Origin: JAHFTY01 sp964584785
GTDB taxonomy: Bacteria; Acidobacteriota; Terriglobia; 20CM-2-55-15
Assembly: GCA_964584785.1 (NCBI GenBank)
Contig: CAZPBY010000016.1
Location: 49,287-113,286 of the forward strand
Direction of reading: 5' to 3'
Length of the DNA stretch: 64,000 bases
In this document: positions 44,335 through 52,471 of the stretch, one piece after another
Numbering within the stretch: the first letter of the stretch is position 1
How the letters are laid out: each line of letters begins with the position of its first letter
Notes under the pieces: generated by a model
Database searches by the model: none
Told to the model about the DNA's origin: nothing
Seen by the model: the letters and a program-made list of their open reading frames with translations, nothing else
Position numbers and translations under genes: made by a program

Positions 44335-45825
44335 ATGACACTACTTGGGGAAGCCGTCAGTCTGAGCACTGGAGTCTTTCTGTTGCTGGCGCTTACCCTC
44401 GCGCTCAGCTTCGAATTCGTCAACGGATTCCATGACACCGCAAATGCGGTCGCGACTGTCATCTACACGCACACTCTCAAACCGAACTTCGCGGTGGTTT
44501 GGTCCGGCTGTTGGAATCTGATCGGTGTGCTCTTGTCGAGCGGTGCGGTTGCGTTTGGTGTTGTTTCGCTATTGCCGGTCGAACTCGTGCTCAACGTCGG
44601 ATCCGGCGCGGGTTTCGCGATGGTGTTCGCGCTGCTGGTTTCGGCAATCCTCTGGAATCTGGGCACATGGTATTTCGGATTGCCGGCATCGAGTTCCCAT
44701 GCCTTGATCGGCTCCATTATGGGTGTCGGCCTCGCCAATTCCCTCCTCATGGCGGGTCATCAGTTTGGGGAGGGCGTGGACTGGGGAAAGGCCAGGGAAG
44801 TCGGATCTTCGCTGTTCCTGTCGCCGCTCGTGGGTTTCACGTGTGCCGCCGGGTTGCTGCTGCTCTCGAAGTCTCTGATCCGGCGCGACGATTTGTTCCG
44901 CGCCCCCGGCGAAGGCGGCGTTCCTCCGTTGTGGATACGATGTTTGCTGATTCTGACCTGTACGGGAGTGAGCTTCGGGCACGGCTCCAACGACGGTCAG
45001 AAAGGAATGGGTCTGATCATGCTCATTCTGATCGGCATCCTGCCGGGTGCCTACGCTGTGAATGTCGATCTCGGTTCCGCAAATCTCGATCATCTGGCAC
45101 GGACAGCGCAACAGGTCTCCATGGAGCTGAGCAATCATTCGCCGATGGGAAGCCTTATGCTGCCCGACGACGCGACGGTCGATGTTTCCGCCTTTCTTAA
45201 ATCCACGGGAGAAGCCAGTGATCGAACGTTTGCCGCGATCGCGACGAAGTGTGGGGAAATTTCCAGAGCTGTGTCCGGCAAAGCAACGTTGCGGACTCTG
45301 CGGCCCGAAGAACGCCGTCGGCTCCGAAGCGATCTTTACCTGACTTCGGAAGCTCTCGGGAAGTTGATGCGTCTTAAAAAATTGCCGACTGCGGCGGAGC
45401 AGCAGTCTGCCGCCGAACTCAAGCGAAGCATTGATCAAGTGACGAAGTTCATTCCCAGCTGGGTAAAGGTCACGGTGGCTCTTGTACTGGGTCTGGGCAC
45501 AATGATTGGTTGGAAGCGCATTGTGGTGACCGTCGGCGAAAAAATCGGGAAAGAGCATTTGACTTACGCGCAGGGAGCCGCAGCGGAACTTGTCGCGGCG
45601 GGAACTATTCTGGCTGCCGACAATTTCGGCTTGCCGGTGAGCACAACGCATGTGCTCTCGTCGGGGGTCGCGGGCACCATGGCCGCGAATCACTCGGGTC
45701 TGCAAACCGCGACGGTGCGGAACCTGATGCTGGCGTGGGTACTGACACTGCCGGTAACCGTCATCCTGGGGGCGGCGATCTTCGCCTTCGTCTTGAATGT
45801 CCTGCTTCGTCTGGGCCTTGCCTAG
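44335..45825 (+). CDS. pit: Pit-family inorganic phosphate transporter
   Basis: A 496-residue inner-membrane carrier. The two inverted family signatures are present: FEFVNGFHDTANAVATVIYT near residue 23, and the second-half counterpart around GLPVSTTHVLSSGVAGTMAA near 430. SFGHGSNDGQKGMGLIM near 215 is the characteristic second GxND motif. A hydrophilic segment of about 135 residues (about 240-380) separates the halves, as in PitA proteins. It imports phosphate with cations or protons. A strong PHO-like box upstream suggests induction by phosphate limitation, although Pit carriers are often constitutive. Confidence 0.95.
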   Translation: MTLLGEAVSLSTGVFLLLALTLALSFEFVNGFHDTANAVATVIYTHTLKPNFAVVWSGCWNLIGVLLSSGAVAFGVVSLLPVELVLNVGSGAGFAMVFALLVSAILWNLGTWYFGLPASSSHALIGSIMGVGLANSLLMAGHQFGEGVDWGKAREVGSSLFLSPLVGFTCAAGLLLLSKSLIRRDDLFRAPGEGGVPPLWIRCLLILTCTGVSFGHGSNDGQKGMGLIMLILIGILPGAYAVNVDLGSANLDHLARTAQQVSMELSNHSPMGSLMLPDDATVDVSAFLKSTGEASDRTFAAIATKCGEISRAVSGKATLRTLRPEERRRLRSDLYLTSEALGKLMRLKKLPTAAEQQSAAELKRSIDQVTKFIPSWVKVTVALVLGLGTMIGWKRIVVTVGEKIGKEHLTYAQGAAAELVAAGTILAADNFGLPVSTTHVLSSGVAGTMAANHSGLQTATVRNLMLAWVLTLPVTVILGAAIFAFVLNVLLRLGLA

Positions 45826-45842
45826 CCGAACACCGGATGGGC

Positions 45843-46307
45843 TCAGGCGACGCGGAATCGGAGCTTTTCCTCTTCCGGCGCATTCACACACGCCGCTGAG
45901 ATGCACAGATTCCCGTTTGAGAACTGGGCGGAAGCCTCCACGTTGTCGAGTGGCTTCTCAAAGCGCAGGTAACCGAAGAGCCAGCGATCCAGCCCCGAAC
46001 TATTCAGTGGTGCAAGTACCAGCAGCTCCCTGGGAGACATGAACAAACGAATGCTGGAAGGCTCCACATTGACGCAGGGAATCTGGATCAGAACTCCGTG
46101 AGCCCAGTCGCGGACCTCGGTATTCGGTCTGCAAAACAACTCGCGCTCGGCCGCTGCCCAAAACTCCACAGGCGTTTGTCCTGGTGCCCGGCGGTTCAAC
46201 CATCGTTCGTAGGCTCTCTGAGTGATCCTGTTGTGCACAGCCTCGATTTTTTCGGTGAGAGTATCGGTGCAGTGAACTTGAATGCGAGTACTGTCAACTG
46301 TGCTCAT
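45843..46307 (-). CDS. DUF2934 plus Hsp20-like domain protein
   Basis: A 154-residue protein in two parts. Residues 25-58 (RITQRAYERWLNRRAPGQTP, then EFWAAAEREL) match the short DUF2934 pattern common in Acidobacteriota. Residues 65-154 look like an alpha-crystallin/Hsp20-type beta sandwich (VLIQIPCVNVEPSSIRLFMS through GYLRFEKPLDNVEASAQFSN). The IxI tail of oligomerising Hsp20s is not evident. It may be a chaperone-like stress protein. It is convergent with pit (17 bases) and divergent from TonB receptor 3. Confidence 0.75.
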   Translation of the reverse strand: MSTVDSTRIQVHCTDTLTEKIEAVHNRITQRAYERWLNRRAPGQTPVEFWAAAERELFCRPNTEVRDWAHGVLIQIPCVNVEPSSIRLFMSPRELLVLAPLNSSGLDRWLFGYLRFEKPLDNVEASAQFSNGNLCISAACVNAPEEEKLRFRVA

Positions 46308-46439
46308 AAATGTCGAGGCCTCTTTTCGGTTTTATGGGACAGGCATTACGCCGTTGTGAACAGGTCTTTAATAATTGTCCCTCGGTGACGCGCCGTTGTC
46401 AGCAACTTACGTACGTGATTGTGACGTCCTGAAACCCCT

Positions 46440-46468
46440 ATTTCATTATTTCGTAACATGACAGAAAC
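46440..46468 (+). promoter_or_regulatory. PHO-box-like tandem repeat of TonB receptor 3
   Basis: ATTTCAT, TCGTAAC and CAGAAAC follow at an 11-base period. The third unit is weak. The cluster ends 74 bases before the receptor ATG. Confidence 0.5.
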
Positions 46469-46542
46469 ATTGAGCGCCAACGATGTTGCTTCACGGCCGA
46501 TCGCTTTCATCATCAACCAACGGTTAATCCGGGAGGTGTAGG

Positions 46543-48966
46543 ATGCTCAGGTTTGCAAGTCGCCGGCATATGCCGCTTGTCTTGTTGGGTCTGCTGTTGT
46601 GTATTGTCGCGTCGAGTCGATTGGCGGCGCAGACTGCCGGCAGTGTTGCAACGATTTCGGGAACAGTGCTGGATCCGGACGGAAAGGTTGTTCCGGGTGC
46701 GTCCGTTACCATCAAGAACAGTTTGACGGGAACGGTTCATAACGCTCAAAGCGACGCGGTAGGACGCTTTGTCGCGAGCATGCTTCCGGTCGGGAGCTAT
46801 ACCCTCGAAGTAACCGCCCCCGGATTTTCCACGGCTCGAAGCGCCGGATTGAATCTGGCAGCCAATGGTCTGGAAAACATTCCCATCACTCTCACGGTTG
46901 CCGGAGTCAGCGAGGAAGTCCTGGTTTCGGAATTTCTGCCGCTACCCGCGACGTTGGCGCCATCCCAAAGTTCATTGGATGCGCGCTCCGCGCAATCGGT
47001 GATCAGCCCCGTCTACATCGAGAATTTCATCTCCCCGAACGCCGATTACACCGAAGTGGTACAAATGGCTCCCGGAACGTTCAGCTTCGCTCCGAATGGG
47101 GCGGGATTGGGCGACAGCAAGACCTTTTTCCGCGGTTTTCAGGACGGCGACTACACCATCACCTTCGATGGAATCCCGTTTAACGATACGAATACGCCGA
47201 CCCATCATTCATGGGCGTTCTTTCCAAGCCAGTTTATCGGCCAGACCGTCTTTGACCGCAGTCCCGGATCGGCGTCGACGATCGGACCGACGAACTTCGG
47301 CGGCTCGATCAATATGATGTCTCGCAGCCTGCGTCCGGAGCAGAATGTGCGAGCGACGGTGTCCTACGGCTCCTTCAATACGCGTCTGTATGAGGCGGCT
47401 TTCGATTCGGGTCAGTTCGGACCGTCAGGCCGATCGAACTTCCTGATAGATGTTCATCAGATGAAGTCCGATGGTTATCAGACTTTCAATTTTCAGCGGC
47501 GCAACGCCTTTTCGGCGAAGTATCAGTACACGATTAATCCGAGAACAACGTTGACTGCGTTTTCATCTGTAGTGGAGTTGAAGTCGAACACCCCGGATAC
47601 GAAAGTGTCGACGCGCGCCAATTATGCGAAGTACGGCGACAACTACTTGATGACGGACGACCCGGCACAGGGCAATTACTACAAGTACAACTTCTACCAC
47701 ATCCCCTCGGATTTCGATTACGTCGGCATCACATCCGATCTGGGTCATGGCTGGCTGATCGACAACAAGGTCTACACCTATCGCTATTACAACAAACAGA
47801 ACTACAACGACCCAACGAAGATCACGACGACAAGTGCGGTCGACAAACTCAACAGTTACCGGAAGTACGGTGGCTTGGTTCCGGTCACCCAGACTTCCAG
47901 GTTAGGTGTTTTTCGAACCGGCCTCTGGTTCGAATATGCCAAGACGAATCGTTTTCAGACGCCCTCCGATCCGCGGACCTGGATCGATCAACCGTTGCCG
48001 AATTTCCATGAAAAATTCAACACCACGTCGGCACAGCCTTATGTCGAGTATGAATGGCATGCCACTCACGCTTTGAGCGTCACGCCGGGCGTCAAGTTCG
48101 TGCACTACAAATTTGATTTCACCCAGTTCGCCGATAACGGGAAGACCGTAGGCAGCCTGAATGGCGCGCCGTATGTGCGGCACGACGCTTCTTTCACGGC
48201 GACGACTCCGTCATTCGATTTGAATTACAAGCTGATGCACAACTGGTCGGTGTATGGACAGTTTGCGACCGGCAGCGAGATTCCGCCTTCAAAGGTTTGG
48301 GACGTGAAGAATGCGGCCGTCTCGGTCCTGCCGAAGCCGACAAAGACCGGAACGTTTCAGGTCGGTTCGGTTTGGAAAGCCAACCGGTTGACGCTGGACG
48401 TCGACTCGTACACCATCCGTTTCGACAATGCGTACTCGTCCTATCTGGATGCAAGTAACGAGCCCGTCTATTATCTCAGCGGCAGATCCCGAACAAAGGG
48501 CGCGGAAGCGGAAAGCACAATCTTCCTGGGGGGCGGACTCAGCGCCTATCTGAACGGCACGATCGGCAGTGCCAAGTACAGCAGTTCGGGATTATGGCTG
48601 GCGAGTGCTCCGAAAAACACTGAGACGGCAGGGATCAGCTATCAGCGTCAAAGTTGGGATTTAGGTTTCTTCAACAAACGCATCGGTTCGATGTGGAACG
48701 ACAACGGCAGCACGAACCAGGCCATTCGTATCGATCCGTTTAATATAACGAACCTTTATTTGAACTACACGATCAAGGGTCAATCCGAATTTTCTCAGAC
48801 GAAAGTGCGACTCACGGTCAACAACCTGTTCGACAAACACAGCATCGTCGCGGTCAAGCCGGCAGCAGCCACTTCGAATGCACCCGCTCCCGGTGACCAG
48901 TTGACCATGCTCGCAGCGCGGAGCGTCTCGCTGTCCCTCACGTTCGGTCTGGCGCCTCATCACTGA
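46543..48966 (+). CDS. TonB-dependent receptor with carboxypeptidase-regulatory domain, probable Pho-regulon member
   Basis: An 807-residue outer-membrane receptor; ATG 46543 follows GGGAGGTG. A signal peptide ends in RLAAQ. A carboxypeptidase-regulatory-like domain follows at about 40-120 (DPDGKVVPGASVTIKNSLTG), then a plug at about 150-260 (GDYTITFDGIPFNDTNTPTH) and a beta-barrel. It is shorter than the two Oar-like receptors of this window and closer to classical siderophore or nutrient receptors; it ends FGLAPHH rather than with an aromatic residue. It stands between pit and phoU copy 2, with a weak PHO-like repeat upstream, so uptake of a phosphorus compound is possible. Confidence 0.92.
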   Translation: MLRFASRRHMPLVLLGLLLCIVASSRLAAQTAGSVATISGTVLDPDGKVVPGASVTIKNSLTGTVHNAQSDAVGRFVASMLPVGSYTLEVTAPGFSTARSAGLNLAANGLENIPITLTVAGVSEEVLVSEFLPLPATLAPSQSSLDARSAQSVISPVYIENFISPNADYTEVVQMAPGTFSFAPNGAGLGDSKTFFRGFQDGDYTITFDGIPFNDTNTPTHHSWAFFPSQFIGQTVFDRSPGSASTIGPTNFGGSINMMSRSLRPEQNVRATVSYGSFNTRLYEAAFDSGQFGPSGRSNFLIDVHQMKSDGYQTFNFQRRNAFSAKYQYTINPRTTLTAFSSVVELKSNTPDTKVSTRANYAKYGDNYLMTDDPAQGNYYKYNFYHIPSDFDYVGITSDLGHGWLIDNKVYTYRYYNKQNYNDPTKITTTSAVDKLNSYRKYGGLVPVTQTSRLGVFRTGLWFEYAKTNRFQTPSDPRTWIDQPLPNFHEKFNTTSAQPYVEYEWHATHALSVTPGVKFVHYKFDFTQFADNGKTVGSLNGAPYVRHDASFTATTPSFDLNYKLMHNWSVYGQFATGSEIPPSKVWDVKNAAVSVLPKPTKTGTFQVGSVWKANRLTLDVDSYTIRFDNAYSSYLDASNEPVYYLSGRSRTKGAEAESTIFLGGGLSAYLNGTIGSAKYSSSGLWLASAPKNTETAGISYQRQSWDLGFFNKRIGSMWNDNGSTNQAIRIDPFNITNLYLNYTIKGQSEFSQTKVRLTVNNLFDKHSIVAVKPAAATSNAPAPGDQLTMLAARSVSLSLTFGLAPHH

Positions 48967-48979
48967 ATTTCGTAAAGGA

Positions 48980-49009
48980 TGACGGCACGCGTTCGATAGC
49001 GTGCCGTCA
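48980..49009. terminator. 11-bp perfect hairpin after TonB receptor 3
   Basis: TGACGGCACGC and its exact complement GCGTGCCGTCA enclose an eight-base loop, 14 bases after the receptor stop and 60 bases before the convergent phoU end. It could terminate either transcript; no T-run follows on the plus strand. Confidence 0.68.
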
Positions 49010-49070
49010 ACGAAAGGCTCGCGTGATAGTCGCCTGGTTTAGAACGAGGTTTGGTACGGCGGGTTACCGA

Positions 49071-49754
49071 TCAGTTTAGTGGAGCGACGGTACCGCGACG
49101 CACCTCTTGACCGCGGATCATGAACAAGACCATTTCGGCGATGTTTGTCGCGTGATCCCCGACCCGCTCGAGGTGCTTCGCTATAAAAATCAGTTTCAGC
49201 GCGCGCGAAACGTTTGTTGGTTTTTCCATCATGTAAGTCAGAAGTTCCCGGAAAATCTGTTCGCTGATATCGTCGATGGCCTCGTCGTCCCGGATGACTT
49301 TCTCGGCGAGCTGGTCATCGGAATTGATGAACGCGTCCAAGCTGTCCTTCAGAATCCTTTGGGCGCGTTCGCCCATGAGCGGCATCGCGATCAACGGTTT
49401 CAGCTCAGGTTCCTGGATCAATTCGTTGGCTCTTTCCGCGATGTTCACGGCGATGTCGCCGATTCTTTCGATGTCGCGCACGATCTTGAAGGCTGTTGCC
49501 ACAAAACGCAGATCGCTGGCCACAGGATGCTGCAGCGCGAGGATTTCGTTGCAGAACCGGTCGACGTCGAGCTCGAGGCGGTCGAGTGTGTCGTCGCGAA
49601 GGATAACCTGATTGGCGATGTGCGACCGGCGCTCGACCAGGGCGCGTATCGCATCCGCGATCATTTGCTCCGCGTGATAGGACATCAGGAGCAGCATGTC
49701 CTTCAGTATCCTCAGACTGTGATCGTATTGTCTGTTGGTGTGTGCGCGCTCCAT
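49071..49754 (-). CDS. phoU: phosphate signalling protein PhoU (copy 2)
   Basis: A 227-residue paralogue of the PhoU in the pst operon, with the same start (MERAHTNRQYDHSLRILKDM) and both metal-binding motifs (DIERIGDIAVNIAERANELI and HLERVGDHATNIAEMVLFMI). It stands alone, convergent with TonB receptor 3 and divergent from the flavoprotein gene. Four 11-base PHO-like units lie 28-67 bases upstream. A second, separately controlled PhoU could be dedicated to Pit or Ppx control or could adjust the set point of PhoR; that is inference. Confidence 0.94.
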   Translation of the reverse strand: MERAHTNRQYDHSLRILKDMLLLMSYHAEQMIADAIRALVERRSHIANQVILRDDTLDRLELDVDRFCNEILALQHPVASDLRFVATAFKIVRDIERIGDIAVNIAERANELIQEPELKPLIAMPLMGERAQRILKDSLDAFINSDDQLAEKVIRDDEAIDDISEQIFRELLTYMMEKPTNVSRALKLIFIAKHLERVGDHATNIAEMVLFMIRGQEVRRGTVAPLN

Positions 49755-49781
49755 TCTAGGCCCTCACTGTCTAATCGAGCT

Positions 49782-49821
49782 ATGACAATCCCGTGTCGGC
49801 CATGTGAAGGAACGGTGAAAA
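49782..49821 (-). promoter_or_regulatory. PHO-box-like tandem repeat of phoU copy 2
   Basis: Read on the minus strand, TTTTCAC, CCTTCAC, CCGACAC and TTGTCAT stand at an 11-base period with four-base spacers. The proximal unit TTGTCAT is nearest the PhoB consensus. Confidence 0.62.
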
Positions 49822-49968
49822 CCACCGGACTGCCCAATTCACGCGCTCGCATTTTTCATACTGAAGACGCCATCCGCGTGAACAAAAAATCATCGTGCAG
49901 CAGACGCGGCTGTTGATTTCAAGACGACAGCTTAGTAGAACGTTTAAACTGAACGTTTGGAGGCGGTG

Positions 49969-50367
49969 ATGACAGACGCAATTCCGGGCGGATTTCGAGA
50001 TCTCTTTGAAAAAAAGGCCTTCGGGCAATTCGGCACAATCATGAAGGACGGCACTCCTCAGGTGACGCCGGTGTGGTGTGATTTCGACGGAACCTACGTT
50101 CGTGTCAACTCCGCCGTCGGGCGCGTGAAAGACAAGAACGTCCGGCGAAATCCTAACGTGGCCATCACGCTTCAGGACCCGGACAATCCTTACCGTTATC
50201 TCTCGATCAAGGGAACAGTCGAAGTGATCACTCTGGACGGAGCTGACGATCACATCGACTCGCTCGCGAAAAAGTATCTTGGCAAAGACAAATATCCGGG
50301 ACGCCGGCCTGGCGAGGTCCGGGTCATGTACAAGATTCGTCCTCAACAATGTTCGACGATGGGTTAA
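49969..50367 (+). CDS. PPOX-class (pyridoxamine-phosphate-oxidase-fold) F420/FMN-dependent protein
   Basis: A 132-residue split-barrel protein; ATG 49969 follows GGAGG at five bases. FGQFGTIMKDGTPQVTPVWC is the usual opening of F420- or FMN-binding PPOX proteins, followed by VNSAVGRVKDKNVRRNPNVA, where basic residues meet the cofactor phosphate, and YLSIKGTVEVI. Such proteins are dimeric oxidoreductases or cofactor binders; the substrate is unknown. It is divergent from phoU copy 2 and 23 bases upstream of the Ppx/GppA gene on the same strand, so it may be in that operon. Confidence 0.88.
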   Translation: MTDAIPGGFRDLFEKKAFGQFGTIMKDGTPQVTPVWCDFDGTYVRVNSAVGRVKDKNVRRNPNVAITLQDPDNPYRYLSIKGTVEVITLDGADDHIDSLAKKYLGKDKYPGRRPGEVRVMYKIRPQQCSTMG

Positions 50368-50390
50368 TGAGCGGAGCCAGCACGTAATCC

Positions 50391-51914
50391 ATGTCGAAGA
50401 CTTTTGCCGTTATCGACGCAGGCAGCAACGCGATCCGGCTACAGATTGCATCGGTCGACCAACCGGGTACGTACAAGATCGTCGAGCAGGACCGGCGTGC
50501 CGTGCGCCTTGGTCACAAGGTGTTTCAGACCGGAAAGCTCGATAAGAACAGCCGTGACGAAGCCCTTGACGCGTTGCGCAAGTTCAAAGCCGCGGCCGAC
50601 CGGTCGGGATGCGCGGCGATTCGCGCGGTAGGCACGAGCGCGATGCGCGAGGCGTCCGACGCTCCGTCCTTCGTTCGCAAGGCTGCCGAGGCCAGCGTTC
50701 CTTTCGAAGTATTGCCTGAGAAGGACGAAGCCCGCTTGATCAGTCTGGGAATCCTGAGCGGGCTCCGTTTCGATATTCCTCTCGGGTTGTTTATGGATAT
50801 CGGCGGCGGCAGCGTCGAGATAGCGCTCGGCAACCGGAGCCGAATGCGAGCGTTGTTCAGCGAACCGCTTGGCGCGGTACGGTTGACCGAGCGATACGTC
50901 AACAGCGATCCGCCTTCCGATCGAGAGATCGATCGCATGCAACGCGAGGTCCGCCGCCGGCTCTCTCCGGTTGCAAAACACATTTCGCGCGTCAACTATT
51001 CGATGGCCTTCGGCAGCGGCGGCACCATGACCGCCCTGGCGGACGCCGACGCGCGTTTCACCGGCGAGTCTCCCCGCGAATCGCTCTACGTCCTCCGGCG
51101 AGCCCGGCTCAAGACGCTCTTCGATCTTCTTTGCAGTCAACCGCTGGACCACGCCGATGCAATCCTCGGCGATACCAAACGCGGCGACATCCTCGTCGCC
51201 GGCGCCACAGTGCTTCTGTCGATGTTGAATCATTTCAAACTCGATTACGTTTTCGTCTCACGCCGTGGTCTCCGCGATGGTTTGATGGTCGATCTCCTGA
51301 CCCAGAGCTATCCGAACTACGAAGGCTCCTGGCGCCAGGAACTCAATCGCAATGAGTCCCTCGAAGAAATCGGCGAAAAATACAACTACGACAAAACGCA
51401 TTGCCAGCAGGTCAGCCGCATCGCGCACCGGATTTTTGAGGAAACGCAGAAGCTGCACAAGCTGCCGGAGAAGTTTGCGCGGATTCTTCACGCGGCCGCG
51501 ATGCTGCACGACATCGGGCTATTCGTCGGTTATCCAAAGCATCACAAACATTCGTACTATTTGATCAAGAGCTCCGTGTCCGGCATCTTTGACGAAGCCG
51601 AATTGGATCTGATCGCGAACGTTGCGCGATATCACCGCAAGGGCCACCCGACCGCGAAGCATATCCAGTTCAGCCAGCTCTCCGGATTTCAGCAGGATGT
51701 CGTCCGGAAACTCAGCGCAATTCTTCGCGTAGCCGACGCGTTGGATTATGATCATCAGGCCAAGATCAACGACATTTCGTGTGAGCTTCGTTCCAGGAAG
51801 AGGTTGAAACTTCATTTGAGCGGGAAAGGGGATCTTTCGAAAGCCATCGATTACGCGCTTGAGAAAGCGGAACTGATGAGCGAAATTTACGACCTCAACG
51901 TGGTCATCGAGTAA
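50391..51914 (+). CDS. ppx: Ppx/GppA exopolyphosphatase with C-terminal HD domain
   Basis: A 507-residue enzyme. The actin-like ATPase-fold half has AVIDAGSNAIRLQIASV (phosphate loop 1), IRAVGTSAMREASDA near 80, FMDIGGGSVEIALGNRSRM near 139 (phosphate loop 2) and SMAFGSGGTMTALADA near 204. The C-terminal part from about 320 is an HD domain with H373-D374 in AAMLHDIGLFVGYP and the following HHKHSYYLI, as in proteobacterial Ppx/GppA. It hydrolyses polyphosphate or converts pppGpp to ppGpp; the two activities cannot be told apart here. It is two bases upstream of sixA. Its place after Pho genes favours a polyphosphate role. Confidence 0.93.
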   Translation: MSKTFAVIDAGSNAIRLQIASVDQPGTYKIVEQDRRAVRLGHKVFQTGKLDKNSRDEALDALRKFKAAADRSGCAAIRAVGTSAMREASDAPSFVRKAAEASVPFEVLPEKDEARLISLGILSGLRFDIPLGLFMDIGGGSVEIALGNRSRMRALFSEPLGAVRLTERYVNSDPPSDREIDRMQREVRRRLSPVAKHISRVNYSMAFGSGGTMTALADADARFTGESPRESLYVLRRARLKTLFDLLCSQPLDHADAILGDTKRGDILVAGATVLLSMLNHFKLDYVFVSRRGLRDGLMVDLLTQSYPNYEGSWRQELNRNESLEEIGEKYNYDKTHCQQVSRIAHRIFEETQKLHKLPEKFARILHAAAMLHDIGLFVGYPKHHKHSYYLIKSSVSGIFDEAELDLIANVARYHRKGHPTAKHIQFSQLSGFQQDVVRKLSAILRVADALDYDHQAKINDISCELRSRKRLKLHLSGKGDLSKAIDYALEKAELMSEIYDLNVVIE

Positions 51915-51916
51915 TT

Positions 51917-52423
51917 ATGCGCATCTGCATCTTCAGGCACGGCGAAGCGCTCAGCAAAGGCGACCTCTCGGTCTCGTCCGACGCGGAACGGCCGCTTGTT
52001 CAGGACGGCATCAAGAACACCCGTCAGGCCGCCGAAGGTTTGAAGGCTTTGAACCTTCCGTTCGAGGCGATATTCACGAGTCCCTGGCTGCGCGCTCGTC
52101 AAACGGCGGAGATTCTTTGTCATGTACTTGGTCTGCAAGGGAAGTTGGATGAGTTGCCGGAGTTGGCGGGCGACCGCAGCATCGAGGAATTGATGAGCGC
52201 AGTTTCCAGACATTCGACGCTCGATCAAGTGATTCTGGTCGGTCACAATCCGCAACTCAGCGACCTCGCCGCGTACCTGCTTTCACTCTCCATGGGCATG
52301 CAGGTCGACCTCAAAAAGAGCGGCGCCTGCACAGTCGAGGTCGAACGGATTCCACCCAAGAAACCCGGCACCCTGCTCTGGATGATGACGTCCAAACAAC
52401 TTCGCGCCCTCCGCCCGCGATAG
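51917..52423 (+). CDS. sixA: SixA-type phosphohistidine phosphatase
   Basis: A 168-residue histidine-phosphatase-family protein with the catalytic RHGEA at 7-11, the second Arg region FTSPWLRARQTAEIL near 53 and the second catalytic His in LVGHNPQLSDLAAYL near 110. It lacks an inserted cap, as expected for SixA. It removes phosphate from histidine on phosphotransfer proteins; the partner is not evident here. It begins two bases after the Ppx/GppA stop and is convergent with the O-antigen-ligase-like gene. Confidence 0.92.
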   Translation: MRICIFRHGEALSKGDLSVSSDAERPLVQDGIKNTRQAAEGLKALNLPFEAIFTSPWLRARQTAEILCHVLGLQGKLDELPELAGDRSIEELMSAVSRHSTLDQVILVGHNPQLSDLAAYLLSLSMGMQVDLKKSGACTVEVERIPPKKPGTLLWMMTSKQLRALRPR

Positions 52424-52449
52424 CCTCGCACGAAGCTGGGACGCGGGCG
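52412..52449. terminator. possible hairpin between convergent genes
   Basis: CGCCCGCG at 52412-52419 pairs with CGCGGGCG at 52442-52449 around a 22-base loop. It covers the sixA stop and lies before the end of the convergent gene at 52472. The long loop makes the call weak. Confidence 0.35.
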
Positions 52450-52471
52450 TTAGGGCTGTTCATCGATGCGA

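Noticed and set aside
44569..45906. A 445-codon open frame on the minus strand
   Set aside because: Antisense to pit, which has full family signatures.
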